From: Thuidium tamariscinum
Lineage: Eukaryota; Streptophyta; Bryopsida; Hypnales; Thuidiaceae
Direction of reading: 5' to 3'
DNA length: 64,000 bases
Assembly (NCBI GenBank): GCA_947034885.2
Contig: OX344750.2
Location: 4,154,001 to 4,218,000 of the forward strand
Shown: positions 12,837-24,339 of the stretch, piece after piece
Position numbering within the stretch: position 1 is the stretch's first letter
Layout: each line of letters opens with the position of its first letter
Made by a program: the position numbers and the translations under genes
Notes under the pieces: generated by a model
Databases searched by the model: none
What the model saw: only the letters and a program-made list of their open reading frames with translations
What the model was told of the DNA's origin: nothing

Positions 12837-13386
12837 ATCACCCAAAGGAAACATTTCATCCACTGACAATATCCTTACAAGCGGTAAAGACTGATTTCAA
12901 ATTTTCAGTTATTGACAGGCTTACCCGCTTCAAATATTTTTCAATTAAATTTTCTCTAAAGAAAAATGGAAGCTTCATCTATTACAAGTTGTTTCAATTT
13001 ATTAAATTCTTAAGAAATTAGTTTTGAATTTTGGAGTGCAAAAGGCTCTAAAGTGTTCCTACCTCAACATGTTTATTGTTGTTATTTTGAAGAATATAAT
13101 ATGCCCTTTTGTGTCAGAAAATGCATTTAGAGACATTAGAGTAAACATTTTTAGGACCTCTTACCTATTATGTTTTCCTACCAGTGAAAATGACAATAAT
13201 TTATCAAATTCAAACTATCATTAATTAGTGCACTTTGAAACATACATTGTAATGTTACTAGTTTTCACAAGTTTTTATTAATAATAATACTAATTTTATA
13301 GGTAATACTACTTATGAATCCTCAAAAATAGCAAAATGAATGCAATGATTTATACATGTGGTTCTCCAAAAGATATATAAGAACGG
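12837..13386. other. AT-rich intergenic, nothing recognised
   Basis: A 66-codon frame at 13024-13224 is not recognisable. No repeat ends seen. Confidence 0.4.
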
Positions 13387-13558
13387 TTAATCCCTAAATA
13401 ATTTCCATGTTTTTAGGCCCAAAATTGCTTCTAATTACTTAGACCCAAAGCAAGGCTAAAATTGTCATCTGCATGTAGATTAAAAAAATTCAACTATAGG
13501 ATCTTTTAGTCCACTTGTGTACCCTTCTTGAATTTCAATTAGGAAGCCTTACCAATTG

Positions 13559-14147
13559 CATTAGAAGAGATTTGAAGGCAAGGGAAGGTTGTTTTAAGCA
13601 TTAGATGAGATTTAAGGCCTCTAAAGGGCCATTTCAGGTTTGTTTCTAAAATTGTTCCTCATATTGTTGGCTATTGTCATGCCAACAATTATCACAAAAA
13701 TAAAATAAAATAAGGTTCAAAAATGCAAAAAGAAGTCCAATTTTTTTTTATAACATGGCACAGTTGTGACCACGTTAAATTCTTGTGATTCTATATTCCC
13801 ACAACAACTTTTTGCGTTCCCACAATATAGAAATTTGCAGTCTCTTGGAGGCCTCAAGTCTCTTCTAATGGTTATTCCCTTGCATATTCCTTGTGCAGAT
13901 TCTAGAAACAATAAATCAACCTATAATGGCTTAATTTTTAATTTTTTTAAAAAAATTCCAAAAAGTGTTAAGACACCTACAACTAGTTTTAAGACATTTT
14001 AAAATTTTTAATTTAAAAAAAATTAAAATATGATTATTTTCTAATGTGGTAGTATGTTGATGTGGAATGTTCGCAGATTGTTGATGTGGCACATTCTTAC
14101 AGTTCAAGAACTTGAGGTCTTCTACTACCCTAAAATCTCCACTAATG
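13559..14147. mobile_element. CATTAGAAG-family MITE, outer copy
   Basis: Left end CATTAGAAGAGATTTGAAGG and right end CTAAAATCTCCACTAATG. Comparison with the related uninterrupted sequence near 27305 (TTACCAATTGCAACATC) places the insertion after CCAATTG. TGCA occurs at both edges, possibly a 4-bp target duplication. It carries an inner family member at 13599-13870. Confidence 0.65.
13599..13870. mobile_element. CATTAGAAG-family MITE, inner copy
   Basis: Left end CATTAGATGAGATTTAAGGC and right end GCCTCAAGTCTCTTCTAATG, 272 bp. The interior has the family landmarks: TGTTGGCTATTGTCATGCC, the ACATGGCAC...GTGACCACGT block, and a GCGTTCCCAC block before the right end. The ORFs overlapping it are incidental. 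Confidence 0.68.
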
Positions 14148-15089
14148 CAAGACCAAGTTTCTTGGATTTCAAAAAGAAGTTTTGTAATCCTTCCCAATAT
14201 TTAGATTTCATCTTTTCAACTTTTTATAAAAAAGCATGTAGATCCTACAATTTATTTTTGTCCATAATATATTGAAATTTTTTTTTTAAAAAAAAAATTA
14301 ATAATTTCAATAAAAAAATATTTGATATTCATCCTTGAAAATAATAGTAAGTAGAAAGAAGTAGAGTATGATATAAAGTACTAAATTGTTGAGAATTTTG
14401 TTATGGAATTGAAAAATGTCAATTCCAATACTTAAAATGTTATAACATACAATTTTCATCCAATGACTTTATTCATTTTTATTAAAAGGATTGAAAATTG
14501 AATTAAATGAAAGACTTCAAACTTAAATTCAGAATAGAAATTCTATAATTGTTAGGAAACTAGAACTCCTTATAACTTTAATCTCATTAATCAAAATGGA
14601 ATGATTCAAAGTTTCTCTTTCTATCTCTCTTATAGGCACTCAATTGAAATTTTTTATTTCTTATAAAAGTGATTTTCTTAGCTCCCCAAGCCAATAGGCT
14701 GCCTACCAAGCAATAGAAATCACATATCATACAATAATTTCTTAACCATGTAGTCAAAAGTGATGAAAACTATTGCGCTTCTAAATTATTCCTAGACCAC
14801 ATGATGGAGGAAGAATTTAGAGAGAAAAAAACACCGTTTATAGTGAGCTACCCATAATCACTATATTGCTAATAAAAACATTATTTGGATCTTTAGGAGT
14901 TAGTCCTAGAGGGGCATAACCCCTTAACACCCAAGGGCCCGCACATAGTCTAGAAGTCCAACTCAAAATGCTCTAACTTTTGTATCCAATGTCTAAATTC
15001 AATAAAACTTGTGAACAATGTACCAAAAAGTAGAAATAACTACCAATTCTAAAAAGAAATTATTTTAATTTAGGTTTAGTACACTTGGC

Positions 15090-15973
15090 ATGTTTTTATA
15101 GGCCAAAGAATTTTAAATTTTAAAATTTAAATTTTTTTTGGTTGTACGATCACTATGCACCCAAAAAAATTTTAATTTTTAAAATTTTAAATCTTCATTT
15201 CCCTCCCCCCCCCCCCCTTTCCTCTTGTAATTTTTTGAAACCAACTGAATGACAAACATTATGGGACAAGTGATCATATATTCGTATTCATATTTGTATT
15301 TGTATTTGTATCTGGACCATATTTGGGTCGTATCCATATAATCCATATAATATATAGAATATCCGTATCCGTATCTAAACGTTTCAAATTAAATCTCATA
15401 TGATCAATGGCTTGGGAATTTTTGAGAAATCAACAGTATTTACAAAGGTAAGCTTTTAAAAATCATAAGAGGATTTTTGGAAAGGTATGCCCAATCATAA
15501 GAGGATTTTTGGGCCCCCAGAAGACCGTTTCAGGGGTGTTCCCCAAAATTGTTCCCACTACTGCAGACCAGCCCCCTGCCGATCTGAATTTTTGAATTTT
15601 GATAAAGAAAAATTAAATTTTTTTTTTCAAAAAACTTCAGAATGTATTAAAGAGAGAAAAAATGATTTAAAAAAATATTTTTGTTTCAAAAAAATATTTT
15701 AAAAATATTTAATATTTAATTAAAATTAATAAAAAATTAATATTTTCTGACGTGGTAGTCACTCGACCACATCAGCATTGCGTTCCCAGAGTTCCCAATG
15801 CATTCCCAACATTTGGGAACTCGCAGTCTTGTACAGGAGCTGAAAATCCTCTTATGCAATGGCTTGTAAATTTTTTGAGAGAGGAGGGGGGGGGGGCTAA
15901 TTAATTAACCTGGGTGGTATGCCACTTTTTGTCACATTGTCACATAATGTAGTAACCTATCTTTTGAGTGGAT
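15090..15973 (+). mobile_element. CCTCACTATCC-family element, first of two in tandem
   Basis: It matches the neighbouring element (15983-16477) in order: AT-rich start, poly-C run (about 15205), CAAT..TATGGGA block, a stretch of GTATTTGTATTT-like and ATCCGTATCC repeats, then TTTTTGAGAAATCAAC. It ends CTTTTGAGTGGATA just before a palindrome. It is interrupted at about 15464-15856 by a CATAAGAGG MITE. The left edge is approximate. Confidence 0.55.
15464..15856. mobile_element. CATAAGAGG MITE (CATTAGAAG superfamily) with duplicated left end
   Basis: Left end CATAAGAGGATTTTTGG, present twice (15464 and 15496), and right end AAAATCCTCTTATG (to 15856). The interior shares the landmarks of the CATTAGAAG group: GTTCCC blocks, GACGTGGTAGTCACTCGACC, and TTTGGGAACTCGCAGTCTTG. 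CAAT borders the 15496 start and the right end. Confidence 0.65.
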
Positions 15974-15992
15974 AATGAGGCATGATGCCTCA
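15974..15992. repeat. Palindrome at junction of two CCTCACTATCC elements
   Basis: ATGAGGCATGATGCCTCAC is a near-perfect palindrome where the right end of one element meets the left end of the next. The same palindrome (GTGAGGCATGATGCCTCAC) opens the separate copy at 54189. Confidence 0.7.
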
Positions 15993-16477
15993 CTATCTAC
16001 CCTAAAAAGTTTTAAATTTAAATTCTTTTTAAATTATTAACTCAATCCAACCCCCCAACTCCCTCCCAAACAAACTTTTAAAAAAAAAATTATAAATTAT
16101 AAATTATAAAATTTGCATCCCCCTACACCTCTTGTAATTTTTAGAAGGTTGTAGGATGGACAATCAATATGGGATTTTATCAGTATACGCATTCAGTACA
16201 TGCATTCAGTACATACATTTAGTACTATCTGTGTATTTAGTACTGTATTTGTATTTGGACATATACTATGCATATATTTAATACTATATCCATATCCGTA
16301 TCCATATTTGGATGGTTGAGATTAAATCTCATGAGATTAACGGATTGTGATTTTTTTGAGGAATCAACGGTGAATTTGAAGGTCACCATTTTTTTTCTTT
16401 TAAATATCGACGGCTTGTAAATTTTTGGAGAGGGGGGCAAGGTAAATGCAAACCAAGGTGGCTGCATCTTTTGAGAG
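15983..16477 (+). mobile_element. CCTCACTATCC-family element, second of two in tandem
   Basis: Begins ATGCCTCACTATCTACCC and ends GGCTGCATCTTTTGAGAGGAT. The interior carries a poly-C tract, degenerate CATTCAGTACATG repeats and ATCCATATCCGTATCC, and is closely parallel to 54190-54787. No coding frame. Confidence 0.68.
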
Positions 16478-17693
16478 GATACTCACATTGTAAAAGTTGC
16501 ACGTCCAAGTCTAGTATGTGTATTAAAATTTTCAAATCAATCTAAGATGTACAATTTTTTTGCAAGCCAATCTAAGTTCACAAGTCCAGTTTGAGTTCAC
16601 CAAACTACAATTGATGGCTACAACTTTGCGGGCTTATATCTCCTTCATCTAATGTTTATCTTCAATAAAGTTTAATGAGTTATATTCCTCTAAAAGTCTA
16701 CTTATTGTGATCAAATTTTTATGGCAATCCAAGTTGTTTTGAATGTTTGAAAGCAATTCAAAGTTCAAAAACTAGACATTTTTTGGATAACAATGAACCT
16801 TGGTGGCTTATTTCTTCTTCATATTGTGTTTGTTTCTAATAATTGTTTTGGAAAAGTTGCGCATTCTAGTCTAATTTGTGTGGCTAAAATTTCATATCAA
16901 TCCAAAAAGTTATGAGTGACTAAGAAGCATTTTAGTAGAAGGAAGTGCAGTCATATATGTGTTTTTTGCACCCGTTTTTGCTATTTTTTGACATTTCAAA
17001 GTCATTTTGCAAACAATTCAAAGCATTTGAATGAAATTTTTTTCACCAATGTGTTTGTTTGTTGCTTTCAAATCACTTTCTAGTTTTAATTTTCTCATTT
17101 GAATAGGTTCAAAAATCAAATTTCACTTCCAAATGTGTTTTTAGGAAAATTTCAGCATCTTTTTTCAACATTAAATCATACAAATTTTGCAATCTATACA
17201 GCCAAATGACTTCAAATTTGATCTACATTGTCCACAATATGCACACCAGAAGATCATACAGTTGAGATTTTCATACCTTAGTGACAAATGGACTTATAAG
17301 GCTTGAAAAACAATGATTTTTTAAACCCCAAAAGGCCTTGGGCCTTGAGGGGTTAAAAGCCCTTTGTGGTCATATAGACATGCAATGTACTATATAGTAT
17401 AGTATAAATACTGTGATATTTGATTAGAAAAACATTAACTAAATACTTTTCAATACAAATTAAATTAATGATCATGATAGTATGTAAATAACAATATATC
17501 AAAGTGATTCATATATTTAATCCCTTATCACTTAAAGTCCAAGCATGCCTAATAATATCCTTTCTTTTCAAGCTTTATAAGTCTACATGTCACAAAGGTA
17601 TGAAAATCTCAACTGTATAGTCTTCTAGTGTGCATATTGTAGATGACGTAGATCAAATTTGGATTCATTTGACCACATACTTAGATTGCAAGA

Positions 17694-18421
17694 GGGTGAT
17701 TGCAAGAAACACTTGTCCTTTTTTTTGTCCCCTTGACCTTTAGGAGGTAGTTTTTTGCTCATAATTTTTTCATCTTTTGTTCACTTGACTTGAAACTTGA
17801 AATGAATGTGCCTACAAAAGTTTTACATTTTGTGTAATTTTTTCAATTTAAAAAAAATTAGTTTAGTATTTTTGAATTGCCCCCGATTGGGTGTCTACTT
17901 GGGCCATTTTGGGGGGTTTTAGTCCTATTTTTGACCCAAAAATGCAAATTTTGAGCTAAAAATTGGCATTCAAGGACCTCACCTAAAGTTACACAAGACC
18001 ACGAAGAGGTTTTTGGAAAATACTATACTGTTCAACCTCTACATGTTGTCAAAGTGGTTGACTTTGTGCAAGTGTGGAGAATAAAATTTATTTTTTCCAA
18101 AGATGAAATTTGTTGGAAAAGAAAGACCTTTACTTGGAAAAAAAATAATTTTTTCATTTTCATTTTTTGAATTGTTTTTACTATTTTTACCAAATTAGTG
18201 AAAAAAGAGCTATTTTCATTGTATTTTCCATTGTCTATAACATTTAGAGAAAAAATTCTTAGGTCTGAATTTCAAGAAGCATAATATTCTCATTTTTCTT
18301 CAAATTATCCATATTTTTTTCAATTTAAAAAAAATTTATTCCAAAAGTCACAGGATTCACATGACTCACTGATTTTGAGCCATTTTGAGCCAAAATTGGT
18401 AAGTGTTTCTTGCAACAATCC
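17694..18421. mobile_element. GGGTGATTGCAAG-family element
   Basis: Starts GGGTGATTGCAAGAAACACT and ends AGTGTTTCTTGCAACAATCC, an inverted repeat of about 19 bp, 728 bp long. AAGA occurs at both edges, and the uninterrupted target can be inferred from the inverted family C copy at about 17175-17210. It is homologous to 22636-23365, with matching interior blocks (GGGTTTTAGTCCTA, AAAATTGGCAT). There is no coding frame, and the minus-strand frame at 18320-18556 is not recognisable. Confidence 0.82.
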
Positions 18422-18780
18422 AAGATCACAATGTTTTAATGTTGAAAAAAGATGTTGAAATTTTCCTAAAAACACATTTGGAAGTAAAATTTGATTTCTA
18501 AACCTACTCAGCTGAAAAAACCTTAAACTAAATAGTGATTTGAAATCAACATACAAACCCTAAACCCAAAACAACTTGGATTGACGTAAAAATTTGTATA
18601 CATTATACAATAACTAGACTTTTAGAGGAACATGACACAATGAATTTGGATGAAGGAAATATAAGCCCCTAAAGTTGCTACCATCAACTATAGTTTGTTG
18701 AATTCAAATTGAACCTATGAACTTTGATTGGCTCCCAAATCATTTGTACATCTTGGATTGATCTGAAAATTTTACCACAC

Positions 18781-19295
18781 TAAGGTGGGTACACCTAAAA
18801 TTGCACCTCACCTAAAAGTACCATCTATAGTTGTTGTACATTTCTGAATTCCATTATGTACCTATTTGGTTGGAGCGCTTTTAGAAACAGACTTTGAACT
18901 TTAATAACTTTTGCATATTGTATCCAAATGCTGTGTTTTTTGGTGCATTGGAACGTGCTTTCAGTTGCCAAGAAGACATAACATTCAGTAGCAAGAAGAG
19001 ACTCTGCCTTTTCTACCAAGCAGGCAGAGTCATCCACGAATTTCAAGCTGAAACTCTGACACGTTGCTTCTTTGCCTTGCTACTGAATAAAAGTTACTGA
19101 TTTGGTGTGGAATATCCCACACCATTTCATCCTTTTGGATGGAATGATGTGGGATATTCCACACCATTCCGTCCTTGGGAAGGCAGCCCTGCAGAGTGCT
19201 ACTAAATGTTATGGACTATATGAAAATTTGATCAGACCAGGAATAGTTACTAGGCACAATACCAAAAAGTGGCACTTTTAGGTGTACCCACCTTA
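18781..19295. mobile_element. Mariner/Stowaway-like MITE with TA target duplication
   Basis: TA-AGGTGGGTACACCTAAAA on the left and TTTTAGGTGTACCCACCT-TA on the right form an 18-bp perfect inverted repeat flanked by TA. The corresponding empty site can be read in the inverted family C copy at about 16500-16525. A 515-bp element with TA duplications fits the Tc1/mariner group. The interior is richer in G+C, holds a hairpin (19098-19176), and has only unrecognised frames of about 70 codons. Confidence 0.8.
19098..19176. repeat. Hairpin inside the mariner-like MITE
   Basis: GGTGTGGAATATCCCACACC is itself palindromic and occurs again, inverted, as GTGGGATATTCCACACCATT, joined by CATCC...GGATG arms. 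This gives alternative strong stem-loops. Confidence 0.75.
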
Positions 19296-19420
19296 ACTAG
19301 AATAGTATGCTTAACTTCCATGACAAGTTTGAGCGGATTTGAATATTGGATGCAAAAAGGTACAATACATTGTTGGTCTCTGTGAAGATAGTTTTCGTCC
19401 CCTTTGGTGATGGGGGTCAA

Positions 19421-19821
19421 TCACAATTGAAGAGTTACAAGACTAAATACAGGTCTTGTAAGTCTTGTAGAGAAACTCCACGGACCGTTCTAGGGTAAAC
19501 CAATTCTTGTTCATATTAAAAAAAATTAAAAAAAATTAAATCCAATTGTTTGTGTAATGCTTTTGATGATGTATGCATGTCTAAGAGATAAGTTCAAATC
19601 ATATAAGTCATATTTCAATTGTTGATGGGATTTTGTTTCCAAAAAACAGCATATATGGTTTATTTTAGTGTTTAAACTTCTTGTTTATTTAACTTGATTT
19701 TGACCTTCAAAAATACATTTTAAAAATCTGATCAAAATCTATCAAATGACAATTCTTGAAGTCTAGATCTATTGTCCTTTCAAATTTGAAAATTATCTCC
19801 AAATTTTGAAGGTTAGAAACC
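19421..19821. other. AT-rich intergenic, nothing recognised
   Basis: No coding frame, repeat end or RNA recognised. Confidence 0.4.
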
Positions 19822-20046
19822 AAGGGTTGCTACTATGTGAGCCTAAGAGGGTGAGTCCATGAGCCTAAAAGACTATACACTTATGGTATATTGTAAGTGT
19901 CTGTAATCAAGAAACTTTCTATGATTATATTGTATCTATGTTGTAAATACCTATAATATAGGTATTTATGTTATATATATCCAAGGCTCACATACTCAGA
20001 TTTTCATACTCACATACTCAGATTTTCATACTCACATACTAGCACA
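19822..20046 (-). mobile_element. GCTACTATGTGAG-family small element with internal tandem repeat
   Basis: Left end TTGCTACTATGTGAGCC and right end CTCACATACTAGCACAG. Homologous in the opposite orientation to 35555-35790 and 39670-39872. A 22-bp unit (CTCACATACTCAGATTTTCA plus TA) is repeated about 2.5 times near the right end at 19984-20040. Confidence 0.65.
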
Positions 20047-22494
20047 GCTAGTTAGGAACCTATTCTAATATGATGACATTTAAGGAATGTACTTTGTATT
20101 GATACTTTTGTAGATTTTGAAATTCTTTCTTTAAAAGGTTAAAACAAAACCAAAATCTTCACAAATGAAATTTAAAATCTCATAATGATATAAGTTTTTA
20201 GTCTTGATGAGTACCTGCACCTAGGGACAATATTAATAAGTATAAATAATTTGCAAAAATGTCATCTTTGATGTACAAGGGTTAAATCCATCCTACCAAA
20301 TGATGAGTTGACCCTTCTTTGGAGGAAAAGGCAGTCTTCTTATGAAATATAGAAATGAAAATTTCATGTATAGTAACAAATTGGAATGTATTATACAGTG
20401 GAAAATATTGAAATTTGACTATATATTATAGTTATAGGCTCCCTTCCCCGAGGATTAATTTGCACAAGTTTGACATTCTATCTACATTCTTTTAATCCCT
20501 ACACTATCTTGAATACATTTGGCCCTAAGTGTAGAATGTGAATTTTCATATAAAATTTTGTATTTGAATGGGGGAAGAAGTTTGAAATGGTTGAAACTTT
20601 TTTGTGAACTCAAAAAATGCAGATGTTCTTACTATGTAGAATTCACGAATTTCTAGGACAATAGAAGGCACAATTTAGAAATATCACAAAATCAAAATTT
20701 GTAGAAATGGTGCAAGTTTTCATAGACAATGACTTCACAAGGGCTTCAAGTATGGAAGGAAGCTCCAAATCTTATGTTTTGTTTTTTTCAACATTGTAAC
20801 GCACAAGTCATAAATGTTGTTGTGTTGATAAGTTTGAACTATCCACTATAGAATTCTTAAAAATTGTTTTCAAATTTGAAAAGTTAAAAATTGACTAAAT
20901 ATATTTTGTATTGGTAGAATCAATTATGCATACATGTTTGAGGTAATTGTTGTGTGAATAAAGACTTTTATTGCATAAGAGGTTCCATGTATTTTTCTTG
21001 ACTTGGCATTCATTCTTTGAGAATAACAAAGACTAACTTTTAATCATGTGTGCACTGTGCAATGAATAGATTAAACAATTATTAGTTTTGGTATAAAGTG
21101 TAGTTTTTTTTAAAGACCAATTGTATAATTTTTGTAGTAGTGTATTGTGGTTTTCCTTGAAATACCAATATACCAATATATAAGGATTTATAAAATACAA
21201 AAAAATCTTATTTCATTATTTCAAATTGCATCATCACCTTATGCAAAAATTCATAGTTTGCATGAAATCCTAAGTTGAAAAACAATCATTTTACTTCTAA
21301 TTTTGGTATTTCTAAACTTTGTGAGGGTTTCAATCATCCTTGACATCCTTGGTGAATCAATCTATCGATTCAAGATGACTTGTAGTAGCCAAAAATTTAT
21401 CAATTTGACTTTCCCAAAAGGTTTAATTAGCCTTTAAAAAAATTTAATACACTTTTTTGTCTAAGTAGAAAAATAATACACAAAGCAATAAAAATTCATC
21501 AAATCATGATGTTTTATCTAAAAAAACATGTTTCAGTTATGGATTCTAGAAATATCTTTTCATAAAATCTATAGGTTCTATTGGAAATCCCATATACTAG
21601 GGTTGCAAGGTATAGTTGAGTTTTCAGAGTAAGCTTTTCAAGTGTATGTTGGTAGAAATTTCAATTTTAAAACCATATACAAAAATGTTCACAATGTCTA
21701 TAAGGTCCATGTTTAAATTTAGATATAGTTTTTCTTTAATAGGATCGTTTAAAATAATTTCATCCAAAAATTCAAATCACTAAAAAAAATGGTTTTAAAA
21801 GGAGATATAATTTATCAAAACTATTTTATTAAAACTATATTTTTGGATGTTATGGAAAAAAATAAAAACATTTGTATTTTTCATGTATTTATTTACATAA
21901 AAAAATTTTAAGTCAAAAGAAAAATCTCATTTACAAACTTTATTTTCTTATTTTTTTTAATGAACTTTAGGAATGTATATATGTATTGTGAGTTGTGACA
22001 ATGCACTAATTTATTTCTAATGATATTAAAACTAATTAACAATATCAAAATGAAATGAATTAAAATTTATTTACATAAATTTTATGTTATTTATATTAAA
22101 AAAATTGGAAAAATTGTAAGTCTCAATTTTAATCCCTAAATGTCCAAAGTTGTTTTGGAGCTTTTTAGAGTTAGCTCAAAACTAAATAAAGAGCCTAAAT
22201 TTTGATTAGTTTTATCAATTCTTCTTAAAATTGCATATATGAATTCAAGAGAGATGTGCTATTGATTATACAAAAAAACAAAAATTACAAATATCATTTA
22301 TGGATTCAAAGATTATGAAGCTTGACTAAGACATGTTAAAATCTCAAAAGTGATTTGAAATCTTTCAATCAAATTTTACAATGTCAAAACTAAATTTGAG
22401 GTCATGAAAAAAATATGAGCTAAAGTTTGTAACATGTATATATACATCATGATTTTTCTTATATTTAAAAATATTGAACATTATTTAACCCCTA
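20047..22494. other. Long AT-rich stretch, no gene
   Basis: About 2.4 kb without a frame above 60 codons. A family-like TTTAATCCCTAAATGTCCAA sequence at about 22130 may be a worn TTAA-element end. Nothing else is recognised. Confidence 0.45.
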
Positions 22495-23440
22495 AAGAAT
22501 CAAGCTACATTTTCTATCAAAATAGAAATTTTTGGCAACTCACTACAAATGGAATTCTTTTTCTTTGAAATTTTTGTAAAACATGTAGAAAAAGAATATA
22601 CTTTATGTAGAACATTTTTCATAATTTTTTAATATGGGTGATTGCAAGAAACACTTGTCCTATTTTTTATCCCTTTGACCTTGGACATGTGGTTTCTTAC
22701 TCTTAAAATTTGCGTCATTTGTTCATTTTACACGAAAATTGGAATGAAGGTATATATAAATTTTTTAGATATAATGTGATTTTTAGGAATTTTAGGAATT
22801 ATTTTATTATTTTTAGATAGCCCCCAATTGGATGTCTACCTTGGCCATTTTGGAGGGTTTTAGTCCTAGTTTTGACCCCAAAATGCAAATTTTAAGCTTA
22901 AAATTGGCATGTAAGGACTTCTACTAAAGTTACACAAGACCGTGAAGAAGTTAAATTTTACAAATAGTAAATTGTCCAACTTCCACATGTACTCAAAGTG
23001 GACTACCTTTGCACACTTGTAGACAACACAATTTATTTTTCTCAAAGATGAAAATGGTTGAAGACAAGCATTTTGAGATTAGGAACATTATAGTTTTTTC
23101 TTTTAAATTTGAAATTTCTTTTACTATTTAAAATAATCAAACATCAAAGTGTCTATTTACATTGTATTTTTCACTGGGTTTTTTTTTGTGCATAACTTCT
23201 AGATTTAAATTTTCTTAGGTCTGACTTTTAAGAGATACAATATTCTCATTGTTTTTCAAATAATTCATATTTTATTATATTTTAAAAAGTTTATTTCAAA
23301 AGTCATAGGAATCATCAAAATAGGCCATTTCGAGCCAAAACGGTAAGTGTTTCTTGCAACAACCTATATGAACTTAAAAGTTATTGCATGATATATTTAG
23401 TTTTATTCCTAGTCAACAATCTAAGAGAAAAAAAAATCAC
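22495..23440 (+). mobile_element. TTAA element, family A left part, with nested element
   Basis: Starts TTAACCCCTAAAGAATCAAG, followed by family A left-end sequence (CTCACTACAAATGGA). It is interrupted at 22636-23365 and resumes with CTTAAAAGTTATTGCATGAT, matching TTAAAAAGTTATTGCACAAT near 46520. The right end is not found, so the extent is approximate. Confidence 0.55.
22636..23365. mobile_element. GGGTGATTGCAAG-family element
   Basis: Starts GGGTGATTGCAAGAAACACT and ends AAGTGTTTCTTGCAACAACC(T). About 730 bp, with ATAT at both edges. It is parallel along its length with 17694-18421. Confidence 0.82.
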
Positions 23441-24019
23441 CTTTTGCAAAAAATAAATTCAAAAGACTTGATTGTAAATTCAAATCCTACATTTTCAATA
23501 ACACTTGATTGTAAATAGAAACTCACATCTCAATACCTGATCTCATATCCAAATGTTTATTTCAAAAATTTTAGTTGTAAGTTACAATTATAGGCCAGCT
23601 TGGTGAGCTTGCTAGTACTTTGAATATATTTTTGGATTTTAAATCTTTGGTTTCAAGCTTTGGCTTCAAAATTTTGGTATCAATTTTGGTTTCAATCTTA
23701 GTTTCAACTTTCAAATCATTACCATGGGTAGAGTACACCTCCAAAAAGTTGGAAGAAGGTGAATAGTAGTTTATTATTAATAATTATTACTATGATTATT
23801 GTTTCTAATCGTTGGTTTTAATTTTTAGTTTCTACCAATGTTCCAAATCTTCTTAAATTCAATCTTTGGTTTTATATCCTTGTTACCAACCCTTTTTAAA
23901 AATAAAAAATTGGTATGAGTTTTTCATTTCAATTTTGTGTTTCTATTGATGTTCAAATGTTTGATTTCCAATCTTAAGTTTGGTTTTAGATCTTTTATGA
24001 CTATTTAAAAATGACGAGA
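23441..24019. other. AT-rich intergenic with TTTGGTTTCAA-like reiteration
   Basis: Degenerate repeats of GGTTTCAA and TTTGGT occur at about 23640-23720 and 23810-23960. No gene. Confidence 0.4.
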
Positions 24020-24310
24020 GTGAAGGTAGTCGGCAACTGGGCACCATCCCAAGCTCTCTTTCTATTAAACTACTGGGCCCTGTGTCGATGCCACAATTAG
24101 AACTAAAATAAAAGTAATTTTTAAATTATTGAGAACCATAAATACTTTGAAATTCAATAACTTTTTCGCCGTAAGTTGAAATGCCACGAAACAAAGCCTG
24201 TGCACCTTCCTCGCTAAGAGCTTTCCAACGGTACCAAGCATGCCCCCAGGACTCCGGGATACACATGGGTCGAGAGATCTCAACGTGACAAACAAACAAA
24301 ACAAAACAAA
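24020..24310. other. Unclassified segment, possible retroelement LTR fragment
   Basis: Compositionally different from its flanks. On the minus strand it reads through a G+C-balanced stretch (about 24130-24290) and ends in an ACAAA-rich run. The style resembles plant LTR sequence, but no border, promoter or coding domain is visible. The short overlapping minus-strand frames are not recognisable. Confidence 0.2.
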
Positions 24311-24339
24311 ACAAACTACCTATCTTAAAGTATAGATTT

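Larger units (their letters stand above)
13387..14903 (-). mobile_element. TTAA element, family A, inverted, interrupted by nested elements
   Basis: Starts TTAATCCCTAAATAATTTCC and ends CTTTAGGAGTTAG. On the minus strand it corresponds to family A (compare 6374-7303): the right-end block comes first, and the block with CAAAATGGAATGATTCAAAG lies near 14590. It is interrupted at 13559-14147 by a CATTAGAAG element that contains a second element. The uninterrupted form of the target is visible at about 27305-27350. Confidence 0.72.
14924..17356 (-). mobile_element. TTAA element, family C, inverted, with tandem CCTCACTATCC insertions
   Basis: Starts TTAACACCCAAGGGCCCGCA and ends GGCCTTGAGGGGTTAA. 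The blocks 14924-15090 and 16485-17356 are homologous to the reverse complement of the forward copy at 17517-19420. For example, TTCCTCTAAAAGTCTA and ATCCAAGTTGTTTTG here match the 18550-18640 stretch inverted. The intervening 15090-16480 is occupied by two CCTCACTATCC elements. Confidence 0.7.
17517..19420 (+). mobile_element. TTAA element, family C, forward, with two nested insertions
   Basis: Starts TTAATCCCTTATCACTTAAA. It continues as the reverse complement of 14924-17356, interrupted at 17694-18421 and 18781-19295. After the second insertion, the family sequence resumes (ATTGGATGCAAAAAGGTAC) to about 19420, where a decayed GGGGGTCAA lies. A third, partial copy begins at 59813. Confidence 0.65.

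Noticed and set aside
15959-16490. Helitron interpretation of the CCTCACTATCC elements because of the terminal palindrome
   Set aside because: The hairpin is not followed by CTRR, the ends are inverted repeats, and the flanks do not fit insertion between A and T.
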